A stretch of 64,000 nt of DNA, taken from Hanstruepera neustonica. GTDB taxonomy: Bacteria; Bacteroidota; Bacteroidia; Flavobacteriales; Flavobacteriaceae. This document shows positions 43,715-52,111 of this stretch, piece after piece. The DNA lies in assembly GCF_002895005.1 (NCBI RefSeq), contig NZ_POWF01000010.1, positions 53,872-117,871 of the forward strand, read 5' to 3'. The first letter of the stretch is position 1, and each line of letters starts with the position of its first letter. The notes beneath the pieces are model-generated. The model was not told where the DNA came from, did no database searches, and saw nothing but the letters and a program-made list of their open reading frames with translations. Both the position numbers and the translations under genes were made by a program.

Positions 43715-44356
43715 TTATTTTTTAGACGGCTTTGGTGGCATGGTTCCAAAAACCTTATCCCAAAAGGTATTGGATACCCCAAAAGCTTTTTCAGGGTATT
43801 GATAATGGTGTAAATTATGGTGCAACCATAAATTTTTAAATCGTTTGGGTGGTCGCTTAACATGAATAGCGCGATGCACAAACGAATACAACAAATATCC
43901 AATAAAAAACCCAGGAAAAAACCCAAAAACCAAGTCAGTATATCCTACTAACCAAAATACCAAATAAAAAATCCCAAACAATATGGAGGCCAAAATAATC
44001 CCAGGTACAGGTGGCATTAACAGTCGTTCTTCATCTTTGGGAAATTGATGATGAGATCCGTGCATGATAAAATGAAAGCGCTGCACCCATTTAGACTCTG
44101 TTATCCAATGAAACAAATATCTATGAAGTACATATTCTGCAAAAGTCCAAAACAATAAACCTGATAAAAAAAGTATGACAAACTGTAAAACGGATAACTT
44201 AACAATACCAATTGCAAGATACGTCATACCAATGCTTACTAATCCGTATACAATGACATTTGATATCGGATCGGTTTTGGTTAGGCGCTCTAAAACGGGA
44301 TTCTTGAATATTTGCGCCTGACCAGTTTGAAAGTTTGTAGTAACCTTTGGGCTCAT
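43715..44356 (-). CDS. Fatty acid hydroxylase / sterol desaturase family membrane protein
   Basis: 213 residues with four hydrophobic segments. The histidine boxes of the diiron membrane hydroxylase family are all present: HRYLFHW, FIMHGSHHQFPKDEER, SFVHRAIHV and LWLHHNLHHYQYPEKAFGV. This His-rich pattern holds two irons and most resembles fatty-acid 2-hydroxylase (FA2H/Scs7-like) and bacterial relatives that act on lipids such as sphingolipids or hopanoids. Flavobacteria carry 2- and 3-hydroxy fatty acids, so a role there is plausible but unproven. Single gene upstream of guaB's 3' end. Confidence 0.88.
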   Translation of the reverse strand: MSPKVTTNFQTGQAQIFKNPVLERLTKTDPISNVIVYGLVSIGMTYLAIGIVKLSVLQFVILFLSGLLFWTFAEYVLHRYLFHWITESKWVQRFHFIMHGSHHQFPKDEERLLMPPVPGIILASILFGIFYLVFWLVGYTDLVFGFFPGFFIGYLLYSFVHRAIHVKRPPKRFKNLWLHHNLHHYQYPEKAFGVSNTFWDKVFGTMPPKPSKK

Positions 44357-44406
44357 AATTTTTTATTTACTTAAAAATAAAAAAATAAATCCAAGTAATT
44401 AAGTGT

Positions 44407-45879
44407 TTATCGTGAATAATTTGGAGACTCCTTGGTAATGGTCACATCATGAGGATGGCTCTCATTAATACCTGATGCCGTGATTTTAACAAACTGTCCA
44501 TTATTCTGAAGTGATGCAATATCTTTAGCACCGCAATAACCCATTCCAGCTCTTAAACCACCAACAAACTGATGAATGCTCTCATTCAATTCGCCTTTGT
44601 AAGGCACTCGCCCGACGATACCTTCAGGAACTAGTTTTTTAATATCATCTTCCACATCTTGGAAGTAACGATCTTTACTACCTTGTTTCATAGCTTCTAC
44701 CGAACCCATACCACGATACGACTTGAATTTACGACCTTCGTAAATTATAGTCTCACCTGGCGACTCTTTGGTACCAGCTAATAAAGAACCCAACATCACA
44801 CAGTCAGCTCCCGCAGCTATAGCTTTAGGAATATCACCTGTATAACGAATACCGCCATCTGCAATTACTGGGATTCCAGAACCTTTTATAGCTGCAGCTA
44901 CTTCTAAAACGGCTGAAAACTGCGGAAATCCAACTCCGGCTACAACCCTTGTAGTACATATAGAACCTGGTCCAATACCTACTTTCACAGCATCAGCTCC
45001 AGCTTCTACCAGATATTTTGCAGCTTCACCAGTGGCAATATTTCCAACAACCACATCCAGTTTTGGAAATTTTGATTTAACTTCTTTTAAAACATTCACA
45101 ACACCTTTCGTATGTCCATGAGCCGTATCAATAATAATAGCATCTACACCAGCACTCACCAAAGCCTCTGCTCTATCAACAGCATCTCCTGTAACACCTA
45201 TGGCAGCTGCCACACGTAAACGCCCATAAGAATCTTTATTAGCTATTGGTTTTTGAGTCAGCTTGGTAATATCCCTAAAAGTGATTAAACCAATCAATTT
45301 ATAATCATCATCAACTACGGGTAATTTCTCAATCTTGTTTTCCTGAAGAATATCTTCTGCATCCACTAAAGAAGTTCCTTTTCCTGCCGTAACCAAATTC
45401 TCTGAAGTCATCACTTCTATGATAGGACGATTATTATCTTTTTCAAATCGCAAATCCCTATTGGTAACAATACCTTTCAATACACCATGATCATCTACAA
45501 TTGGAATACCGCCAATGCTATGCTCCGCCATATTTTCTTTGGCATCTCGAACGATAGCTGTCAATGGTAAGGTTACTGGATCGATTATCATACCACTTTC
45601 AGCTCGCTTCACCTTACGTACCTTGGAGGCTTGCTCCTCAATGGTCATATTTTTGTGCAGAACACCAATACCTCCTTCTTGAGCAATGGCAATGGCCATT
45701 TTACTTTCGGTAACGGTATCCATGGCTGCGGACACAATAGGAACGTTTAAAGCTATATTCTTTGAAAATTTTGAAGTGATACTAACTTCTCTTGGCAAGA
45801 CTTCTGAAAAAGCTGGAACTAATAGGACGTCGTCATAGGTTAGACCTTCTCCTAAAATTTTATTTTGATGTGCGATCAT
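44407..45879 (-). CDS. guaB: Inosine-5'-monophosphate dehydrogenase
   Basis: 490 residues. The (beta/alpha)8 barrel is interrupted by two CBS domains (about 95-205). Catalytic Cys308 lies in [10 protein letters not shown], and the mobile flap includes [20 protein letters not shown]. It oxidises IMP to XMP with NAD+, the committed step of guanine nucleotide synthesis. The start at 45879 follows a promoter box (45906-45913) and an inverted repeat (45881-45904). Complete and ordinary in sequence; the leader is the notable part. Confidence 0.97.
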   Translation of the reverse strand: MIAHQNKILGEGLTYDDVLLVPAFSEVLPREVSITSKFSKNIALNVPIVSAAMDTVTESKMAIAIAQEGGIGVLHKNMTIEEQASKVRKVKRAESGMIIDPVTLPLTAIVRDAKENMAEHSIGGIPIVDDHGVLKGIVTNRDLRFEKDNNRPIIEVMTSENLVTAGKGTSLVDAEDILQENKIEKLPVVDDDYKLIGLITFRDITKLTQKPIANKDSYGRLRVAAAIGVTGDAVDRAEALVSAGVDAIIIDTAHGHTKGVVNVLKEVKSKFPKLDVVVGNIATGEAAKYLVEAGADAVKVGIGPGSICTTRVVAGVGFPQFSAVLEVAAAIKGSGIPVIADGGIRYTGDIPKAIAAGADCVMLGSLLAGTKESPGETIIYEGRKFKSYRGMGSVEAMKQGSKDRYFQDVEDDIKKLVPEGIVGRVPYKGELNESIHQFVGGLRAGMGYCGAKDIASLQNNGQFVKITASGINESHPHDVTITKESPNYSR

Positions 45880-45880
45880 G

Positions 45881-45904
45881 ATGCAATTACGATTATAATT
45901 GCAT
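45881..45904 (-). promoter_or_regulatory. Inverted repeat in the guaB leader (operator or 5' hairpin)
   Basis: ATGCAATTA at 45881-45889 and TAATTGCAT at 45896-45904 are perfect complements around a 6-base loop. The repeat fills almost all of the sequence between the -7 box and the guaB start codon, so it would either bind a protein or fold over the start. Confidence 0.55.
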
Positions 45905-45905
45905 G

Positions 45906-45913
45906 CAAATATA
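45906..45913 (-). promoter_or_regulatory. -7 promoter box for guaB
   Basis: TATATTTG on the minus strand, an exact TAnnTTTG, 27 bp before the guaB start. No good -33 TTG. Confidence 0.5.
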
Positions 45914-45952
45914 CAACTTAAAACAGTAACTATGTTTTAAGTAAGGGTTAAT

Positions 45953-46657
45953 TTATTCATAATGTGCTTTGCAATAGTCTCGCAATGTTCCTAAAGCATA
46001 CTCGTAACGTGTTTTAGCATCTGTAATGTTGCCTTTAAAGCGTATTTCTGAAGGAACCAAAAGTGCATAAAACCCTTTGCCTTGAGACATGCGCTTGATA
46101 GTTTTGAGAGTTTCGGCATCAATATCTGCATAAATTTCCTGAAGCCAATGATACTGTTCCAAATACAATATTTCCTTATCCCATTCTGTGGCTGCAATAT
46201 CGTTCAAGACAGGTGAAGAATTGTAAATAGCCTTTAACTTCAAAAAAGCCGAATTAAAAACTTTTTCACTGCCTTGATAGGCATATTCCTTAACTGATTT
46301 TTTAGTAAACAAACTAAAGGGGAAGGCCTTGGTTAATCGCAGTTTTTTGGATATATAATGTGCCATTTTAGGCCAAATGACTTCATGACCTTTTGCTTCC
46401 ATACTTTTATAGTACCATTCATAAAAGTCACGCCGTTGCATGATAGTCTGATATTCCTGGGGCAATTGATTTTCTAAATTGAAGTTATTGGCATGTTGCC
46501 AAACTTGGCTATTTTTCTTTCTATCTGATTTCAACCAATCGGAATGCGTCAGTTCTAATCGTCCTGTTTGCCTTTGATATTCTTTTAAAGATTGCCATTC
46601 CGACGCAGATACCTGAAAAAAAGTACAGCATAAAATAAAGACCCAAGCATATTTCAT
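45953..46657 (-). CDS. Secreted protein of unknown function
   Basis: 234 residues with a signal peptide (YAWVFILCCTFFQVSA). The mature chain is alpha-helical and rich in Trp, Tyr and Lys, with EWQSLKEYQRQTGRLEL at its start, RRDFYEWYYKSMEAKGHEVIWPKMAHYI in the middle (residues ~76-103) and a late ALGTLRDYCKAHYE. I do not recognise a domain. I recall relatives labelled insecticidal toxin complex protein, but nothing here supports a toxin. It lies 55 bp after the DUF3570 gene and may be read through from that operon, or be independent. Confidence 0.7.
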   Translation of the reverse strand: MKYAWVFILCCTFFQVSASEWQSLKEYQRQTGRLELTHSDWLKSDRKKNSQVWQHANNFNLENQLPQEYQTIMQRRDFYEWYYKSMEAKGHEVIWPKMAHYISKKLRLTKAFPFSLFTKKSVKEYAYQGSEKVFNSAFLKLKAIYNSSPVLNDIAATEWDKEILYLEQYHWLQEIYADIDAETLKTIKRMSQGKGFYALLVPSEIRFKGNITDAKTRYEYALGTLRDYCKAHYE

Positions 46658-46712
46658 GTTATAATATTACGAGGGTCTATGCTATTAAACAAATTTTATT
46701 ATCAAGAGCTAT

Positions 46713-48005
46713 TTAATCCAATAAAAATTTAAAGCCTGCAGAAAAAATATTGGCCGTCAAACCATCACTCCGATCATAATAGCCATATCGGAAGTCAATA
46801 CTCTTTAAGCCAAATTTCCAAATATGCATGGCTGTAAAAATATCCGTATAATTAAATCCAAATCCATATTGATGACTATGAAATTTAGATAGATCATAAT
46901 CTGAAGTGTAAAATTCTTGTGTTGAAAGATGCATTTCATAAGGTGCAAAATAGTCTGCCGCAGTTTGCGTATAAAAGCGATAAACAGGATACACTGTAAA
47001 CTTATCCGATATTTTAAAAGGCACTTCAATACTGGCTGTATGCGAATTCACACCCCAATCATCATTGTAAAAACGATAATAGGTTCTAAATGTCAATCGT
47101 TCATTTAAAAAATAGTTTAAACGCATACCAATAGGAATTTTAAATCTGGAATCCGGTAAGCGCTCCACATCGTCAGCCAACTGAAAATCATCAATAAAAA
47201 AATCTGGTTGATCCATAAAATACACACGCTGATGCGGTGTGGACAACAAGCCTTGTTGTTGCACAAAATCCACAAAAACTGAAGCCTGTAAATTTTTGGT
47301 CAATATTTGTGAAAAGCTTATTGATACGCTATAGGAATTTCGGCTTTCATCGTTAAAGGCCTGATATTTAAAAGGGTTGTAAGTTCCTGTGCCTACAATA
47401 TCACTGTTAGTAAAACCAGGACGTAATTCAATGGGATACTGCGGATTCCAAGTATCCAAAAACACATTGGCCTTAATACTGATTTCGGTGTTTTTTTCAT
47501 TAAACAAGTGCGTATAGCTTCCTCCAAAACCAATGGAAAAATAATCATACTCTGAAGCCACACTTAAATGGCCTTCAACAATATGATTTCTACTATCAGA
47601 ACTATGCGCATAACTAATGGTTCCACCAGTCCAGACATCAGAAGCTGAAGCACCTGATGAGTCTGAGTAAGGGCTTGCAGGCTGTGATGAATCAAACGGA
47701 TTAATATTACTCGAAGACGCTGATGAATAGGCAGAAATACCTGCATCAACGGTTAAAACATCATCACTGTTTAAGGGTATAGCCACAACGATAGTTGGTG
47801 TGATATCGGTTAATTTTTCGGTTCCTATACCTCCTGAAACAGCAGCATGTGTACCATCTTGCGTATAGTAGCTCATCAAGAAATCAACTTCATTGGTTTC
47901 TAGTACCCTCTTTTTGTAGGATGCTGTGTTATCTGTTTCAGTATCTTGAGCAAAAGACATTCCTCCTATCAAGAAAAACAATGCTATGATTATTATCTTT
48001 CTCAT
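46713..48005 (-). CDS. DUF3570 outer-membrane beta-barrel protein
   Basis: 430 residues from ATG 48005; an upstream extension to 48089 lies inside the DUF4266 gene and is rejected. Signal peptide (IIIALFFLIGGMSFAQ). The mature chain starts with VLETNEVDFLMSYYTQDGTHAAVSGGIGTEKL, which I recognise as the DUF3570 N-terminus, and continues as alternating beta strands of a large barrel with serine-rich loops, ending near the hydrophobic FSAGFKFLLD. It is the last gene of the thioredoxin-ApbE-DUF4266-DUF3570 operon, starting 1 bp after DUF4266, so it is probably the outer-membrane component of that set. Confidence 0.9.
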   Translation of the reverse strand: MRKIIIIALFFLIGGMSFAQDTETDNTASYKKRVLETNEVDFLMSYYTQDGTHAAVSGGIGTEKLTDITPTIVVAIPLNSDDVLTVDAGISAYSSASSSNINPFDSSQPASPYSDSSGASASDVWTGGTISYAHSSDSRNHIVEGHLSVASEYDYFSIGFGGSYTHLFNEKNTEISIKANVFLDTWNPQYPIELRPGFTNSDIVGTGTYNPFKYQAFNDESRNSYSVSISFSQILTKNLQASVFVDFVQQQGLLSTPHQRVYFMDQPDFFIDDFQLADDVERLPDSRFKIPIGMRLNYFLNERLTFRTYYRFYNDDWGVNSHTASIEVPFKISDKFTVYPVYRFYTQTAADYFAPYEMHLSTQEFYTSDYDLSKFHSHQYGFGFNYTDIFTAMHIWKFGLKSIDFRYGYYDRSDGLTANIFSAGFKFLLD

Positions 48006-48006
48006 G

Positions 48007-48216
48007 TTAGTTACAACCACAGCCTCCCCCTGTTTTTCCTCCGTTAGCGCCAGAAGAGCCTTCACGGTATAACTGGTAATTGGTTTCAAATCGTTCTATC
48101 TTTTTTGCAGAAAGAACCATTTCAGGGTCGTTAATGTTTACCTTATCATATTCCTTAACAGTGACGCAGGAAGATAATGTTAACGCTAATACAGAAAGCA
48201 ATAAAAACTTTTTCAT
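48007..48216 (-). CDS. DUF4266 small lipoprotein with CGC tail
   Basis: 69 residues. The lipobox is at LTLSSC (Cys17). The mature part has VKEYDKVNINDPEMVL, then SAKKIERFETNYQLYREGSS, and ends in a glycine-rich GGGCGCN (Cys66 and Cys68). REGSSGANGG at residues 51-60 loosely resembles the target motif for covalent FMN attachment, D-G-x-(S/T)-G-A-(S/T), but an Asn replaces the acceptor Thr/Ser and a Glu replaces the Asp. It overlaps apbE by 4 bp and lies 1 bp before DUF3570. The paired cysteines and its place between apbE and a barrel gene suggest a small redox or flavin carrier; function unproven. Confidence 0.85.
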   Translation of the reverse strand: MKKFLLLSVLALTLSSCVTVKEYDKVNINDPEMVLSAKKIERFETNYQLYREGSSGANGGKTGGGCGCN

Positions 48217-49193
48217 TCTTTAGGTTTTATTTGATCGGAGTAAAAAATAGCTCCGTCTTCGTCAATAATGATACAATCTATTTGATTGAGCTGATTTACA
48301 AAATCCAACCCAATATCCTTGCCCATAACAAAAATAGATGTTGCCAAAGCATCTGCCAGTTCGGCTTTAGGAGCTAATACACTAACACTTATAACACCCG
48401 TGCTTGGATAACCCGTTCTGGGATCTATAATATGGGAATACCGTATATCATTAAACTTCACGAATTTCTCATAATTTCCAGAAGTCACAATAGCGCGATT
48501 ATCTACTGGTAACATGGCAAAAACATGATCTTTATTCAACGGATTGTTAATAGCAATTCGCCAGGGCTCACCATTGGTTTGGTAACCCCAGGTGTTCATA
48601 TCGCCTGAAGCATTAATAATCCCTCCAGAAACACCTTTCTTCTTCAATAGTTCTTTAGCCATGTCTGCTGCATAACCCTTGCCGATGGCACCAAAACCAA
48701 TTTTCATACCCTTTAATTTCAGGAAGACACTGTGATTAGTGTCATCTAAAATGATATTGTGATAGCCTACTTTAGAAACCGATTCTTCAACTTCAGAGGG
48801 TTCTGGCATCTTGGTCATACTACCATCAAACTTCCAAATTCTATCCATGGAGGCATACGAAATATCAAAAGCACCTTGGGTGAGGTTTGAAATACCAATG
48901 GCACGTTTAATCAAATTAAACAATTCCGGATCCACTACAACGGGTTTAACACCAGCATTCTTATTGACTAGAGAGGTTTGTGAATTTGGATCCCATGATG
49001 AAATTAAACGTTCAATACGCTGAATTTCACTAACGGCTTCATCGATATATTCATCTGCTTGTTCTTGAGATTGTGCGACAACGGTTATATCAAACCGGCT
49101 GCCCATGAGCTTTAATGTCCGTTTATAGGTTCCTTGTGAGAAAGTCAGTTGAGACACTATAAAAAAACAATATAGAGGCAGATAATATTTCAT
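48213..49193 (-). CDS. apbE: FAD:protein FMN transferase
   Basis: 326 residues with a signal peptide (YYLPLYCFFIVSQLTFS), so it acts in the periplasm. ApbE motifs are LMGSRFDITVV near residue 30, NASGDMNTWG, HIIDPRTGYPSTG and the substrate Asp-containing LADALATSIFVMG. It transfers FMN from FAD to a Thr/Ser of target proteins, making covalent flavoproteins. Neighbours are a thioredoxin-like gene (zero gap) and DUF4266 (4-bp overlap), so it is part of an operon whose acceptor is not obvious. No Nqr/Rnf complex is in the window. Confidence 0.95.
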   Translation of the reverse strand: MKYYLPLYCFFIVSQLTFSQGTYKRTLKLMGSRFDITVVAQSQEQADEYIDEAVSEIQRIERLISSWDPNSQTSLVNKNAGVKPVVVDPELFNLIKRAIGISNLTQGAFDISYASMDRIWKFDGSMTKMPEPSEVEESVSKVGYHNIILDDTNHSVFLKLKGMKIGFGAIGKGYAADMAKELLKKKGVSGGIINASGDMNTWGYQTNGEPWRIAINNPLNKDHVFAMLPVDNRAIVTSGNYEKFVKFNDIRYSHIIDPRTGYPSTGVISVSVLAPKAELADALATSIFVMGKDIGLDFVNQLNQIDCIIIDEDGAIFYSDQIKPKE

Positions 49194-49631
49194 TTATTTC
49201 ACAAATGATTTCAGTTTATCTACATAGGATTGGGGTGCTATTTTTTCATAACCCATTTCTCCTAAAACCTTTCCGCTTTCATTCAAAACTAGCACCAATG
49301 GAAAAAAACCATTTTTATTATACTTTTCAGCCAAACTCCTGTTTTGAGTTTGTAATTCTTCAGACAAGGTGTTTTGTTTTTTTCGTGGAAAATCAGCCTT
49401 AACCAATACGACATTGGCATCCGAATAATTTATAAAGGCATCACTTTGGAAAATTTGCTGGTCCAACTTGATGCATGGTGCACACCAATCTGAACCAGAA
49501 AAAACCAAGATCATTGGTTTGTGCATTTTTTGAGCCTCTAATTGAGCCTCTTTAAAATTGTGATTCCAATTTTGAGAGAAGGTATTAAAACTGATAACGG
49601 TCAGTAATAATATTGTAAAATATGTTTTCAT
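49194..49631 (-). CDS. Periplasmic thioredoxin-like protein
   Basis: 145 residues with a signal peptide (YFTILLLTVISFNTFSQ). The thioredoxin active site CAPC sits in SGSDWCAPCIKLDQ, followed by VVLVKADFPRKKQN and the helix of the fold. FFPLVLVLNESGKVLGEMGYEK contains the equivalent of the cis-Pro region. It should reduce or exchange disulfides in the periplasm. First gene of the operon with apbE, DUF4266 and DUF3570. Its start is 63 bp from the shared palindrome at 49691-49710. Confidence 0.9.
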   Translation of the reverse strand: MKTYFTILLLTVISFNTFSQNWNHNFKEAQLEAQKMHKPMILVFSGSDWCAPCIKLDQQIFQSDAFINYSDANVVLVKADFPRKKQNTLSEELQTQNRSLAEKYNKNGFFPLVLVLNESGKVLGEMGYEKIAPQSYVDKLKSFVK

Positions 49632-49690
49632 TTAAAATCTTTGAAGAAGATACTTTCAAAACGTAAATGAACAACAATTATTTCATTCCT

Positions 49691-49710
49691 AATGTAACAT
49701 TGGTCACATT
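49691..49710. promoter_or_regulatory. CRP/FNR-like palindrome between the redox operon and the TonB receptor
   Basis: AATGTAAC at 49691-49698 and GTCACATT at 49703-49710 are complements at 7 of 8 positions around ATTG. The inner TGTAA-N6-TCACA differs by one base from the CRP-type site TGTGA-N6-TCACA. It lies about 60 bp upstream of the thioredoxin start and 129 bp upstream of the receptor start, so it could act on either or both. Confidence 0.45.
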
Positions 49711-49766
49711 CTTTATCTGACTATCAAACAATTATTAAATATTATTTTTATTTATTCTAAATAAAC

Positions 49767-49797
49767 TTGTAAGAAGTAATTTTTGATACTATTTTTG
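49767..49797 (+). promoter_or_regulatory. Promoter of the TonB-dependent receptor gene
   Basis: TTG at 49767-49769, 20 bp, then TATTTTTG at 49790-49797, a full Bacteroidota promoter 42 bp before the ATG. Confidence 0.7.
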
Positions 49798-49838
49798 CGG
49801 ACTTAAAAACAATCTATTTATAATAAGTCTAAATAAAG

Positions 49839-52058
49839 ATGAAACACTACTTATCACTAATCACAGCACTTTTAAGCTTATCATTAGTTGCTCAAAATGA
49901 AAAACCTTTAGATTCTCTTCAAGATTTAGAAGAAGTAATTATTTCTACCAATGTTATTTTCGGAAATAAATATGTCGCTAAAAATAGAACAGGATCTGCC
50001 TATTATATTTCACCAGAAGAATTAAAGAAGTTTAATTACACCGATATCAACAGGGTCTTACGAACGGTACCTGGCGTCAATATTTATGAGGAAGATGGAT
50101 TTGGATTAAGGCCAAACATTAGTTTACGTGGCACATCACCTGAACGAAGTGCCAAAATATCCCTTATGGAAGATGGCGTCTTAATAGCTCCTGCGCCTTA
50201 CAGTGCACCAGCCGCTTACTATTTCCCATCAATAGCACGAATGGAGGCCGTTGAGATCTTAAAGGGAAGTAGTCAAGTACAATATGGTCCGTTTACTACA
50301 GGTGGTGCCATAAATATGGTGTCAACCCAAATACCTGATACGTTTCATGGAAAGATTTTTGGGAGTTATGGTTCTTTTAATACCGGACAACTACAGGCCA
50401 AGGTTGGCGATAGTCGCGAAAACTTTGGTTATATGGTAGAATACTTGAACTATAATTCAGATGGTTTTAAAAACATTTTAGACAACCAAAACACAGGTTT
50501 TGATAAAAATGATGTTGTAGCAAAATTTCGTGTTAATTCAAACAGCGATGCCAAAATTCAAAATGCATTAGATCTGAAATTTCAATATTCTGATGAAGTT
50601 TCTAACGAAACCTATTTAGGATTAACAGAGGCTGATTTTGACACCAATCCGTTTGATCGCTATGCGGCTTCTCAAGAAGATCAAATGAATGCTGAACATG
50701 TACAAATTACCGCAACTCATACTGCAGATTTCAATGAAAACTTCAGAATCACCACAACGGGATACTATAACCGTTTCCAACGTAATTGGTATAAACTTAA
50801 TGATGTTACTTTCAATAATACTCGCGCAGGAATCGCTGATATAGTCAGTGATCCAGAGACTTATTCAGATTATTTAGCTATCGTAAAAGGTGAAACAAAT
50901 TCCACTGATGATGCGCTTGGTGTAAAAGCTAACAACAGACTTTACAACTCAAAGGGTATTCAATCAAAATTTGATTATCATATTAAAGGTGGCAATACCT
51001 TTCACGACATTGAAGTCGGATTGCGTTATCATTATGATGAAGAAGACCGTTTTCAATGGGTTGATAAATATAAAATAGACATTCAAGGTTTAATGACCTT
51101 GACCCAAACAGGCATTCCAGGAACAGATGCTAATAGAATAAGTGCTGCTAAAGCATTTGCCGCATATGCCATGTACAAATTCAGATACAACAAAATAACC
51201 ATCACACCAGGCTTACGCTATGAAAACATGGTTTTAGAGAGACAAGATTTTGGTAAAAATGATGTAAACAGAATCGGTTTGGATGTATCAAATCGTGAAA
51301 ACAAGGTAGACGTATTTATTCCGGGCATTGGGTTCAGTTATAAATTCAACAATATGACCTCTTTATTTGGAGGTGTTCATAAAGGATTTTCGCCGCCAAG
51401 TAATCAAGTTGGACAAAAACCAGAGGAAAGTATCAATTATGAATTAGGTTCAAGATTTGCTGTTTCTAGACTAAAAGGTGAAATCGCTGTTTTTTATAAT
51501 GATTACAGTAATTTGTTGGGTAGTGATTTAGCAGCAACGGGTGGTACTGGGTCCCTAGAACAATTTAATGCTGGAGAGGTTAATGTAGCTGGATTAGAAG
51601 CCTTAATCAATTATGATTTGTTGTCTAAAAACCCTAAATACGGTTTGCCTATTTCATTGGGCTATACTTATACGCATGCTGAATTCGAAAATAGCTTTGG
51701 AAGTACCGACGGTCTTTGGGGTGAAGTTGAGGCAGGTGATCAATTACCATATTTACCAGAACATCAATTTAACTTGATGGTTTCGTTGGAGCACGAGAAA
51801 TATGAATTAAATGCTAGCGGTCGCTATTTAGGAACATTCAGAACAATGGCCGGATCTGGTGCCATACCAACAAACGAAAAAGTAGATTCAAATTTTGTTT
51901 TAGATTTTTCAGCGAAATACCATTTTAATAAACATTTAAGTGTCATGGGTAATATTTTTAATGCTTTGGATACCACATATGCAGTTTCTCGAGTTCCAGC
52001 TGGCTTAAGACCTGGTATGCCATTTGCTGCTAATGCAGGATTAGAGTTTAGGTTTTAA
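49839..52058 (+). CDS. TonB-dependent receptor, FecA/siderophore-like
   Basis: 739 residues. Signal peptide (SLITALLSLSLVAQ), then a short segment and the plug domain (residues 30-160) with KFNYTDINRVLRTVPGVNIYEE, LRPNISLRGTSPERSAKISL and EILKGSSQVQYGPFTTGGAI, followed by a 22-strand barrel to the C-terminal LEFRF. There is no carboxypeptidase-regulatory domain as in SusC proteins, so this is the classical siderophore/iron-dicitrate type rather than a polysaccharide importer. It uses TonB energy to import a ligand across the outer membrane. No SusD or periplasmic binding protein lies nearby. Divergent from the redox operon across the palindrome at 49691-49710. Confidence 0.94.
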   Translation: MKHYLSLITALLSLSLVAQNEKPLDSLQDLEEVIISTNVIFGNKYVAKNRTGSAYYISPEELKKFNYTDINRVLRTVPGVNIYEEDGFGLRPNISLRGTSPERSAKISLMEDGVLIAPAPYSAPAAYYFPSIARMEAVEILKGSSQVQYGPFTTGGAINMVSTQIPDTFHGKIFGSYGSFNTGQLQAKVGDSRENFGYMVEYLNYNSDGFKNILDNQNTGFDKNDVVAKFRVNSNSDAKIQNALDLKFQYSDEVSNETYLGLTEADFDTNPFDRYAASQEDQMNAEHVQITATHTADFNENFRITTTGYYNRFQRNWYKLNDVTFNNTRAGIADIVSDPETYSDYLAIVKGETNSTDDALGVKANNRLYNSKGIQSKFDYHIKGGNTFHDIEVGLRYHYDEEDRFQWVDKYKIDIQGLMTLTQTGIPGTDANRISAAKAFAAYAMYKFRYNKITITPGLRYENMVLERQDFGKNDVNRIGLDVSNRENKVDVFIPGIGFSYKFNNMTSLFGGVHKGFSPPSNQVGQKPEESINYELGSRFAVSRLKGEIAVFYNDYSNLLGSDLAATGGTGSLEQFNAGEVNVAGLEALINYDLLSKNPKYGLPISLGYTYTHAEFENSFGSTDGLWGEVEAGDQLPYLPEHQFNLMVSLEHEKYELNASGRYLGTFRTMAGSGAIPTNEKVDSNFVLDFSAKYHFNKHLSVMGNIFNALDTTYAVSRVPAGLRPGMPFAANAGLEFRF

Positions 52059-52080
52059 AATAATGTATTAGTCTAAATTT

Positions 52081-52111
52081 AAAAAGCTACTTGTTTCAAG
52101 TAGCTTTTTTT
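52081..52111. terminator. Bidirectional terminator between the TonB receptor and HMG-CoA lyase genes
   Basis: A 13-bp stem AAAAAGCTACTTG/CAAGTAGCTTTTT (52081-52093 and 52097-52109) with loop TTT, between convergent genes and touching the lyase stop codon. Confidence 0.92.

Noticed and set aside
45953..46657. Insecticidal toxin complex protein name
   Set aside because: No toxin-complex repeats or domains are visible in the 234 residues; the label looks like propagated annotation.
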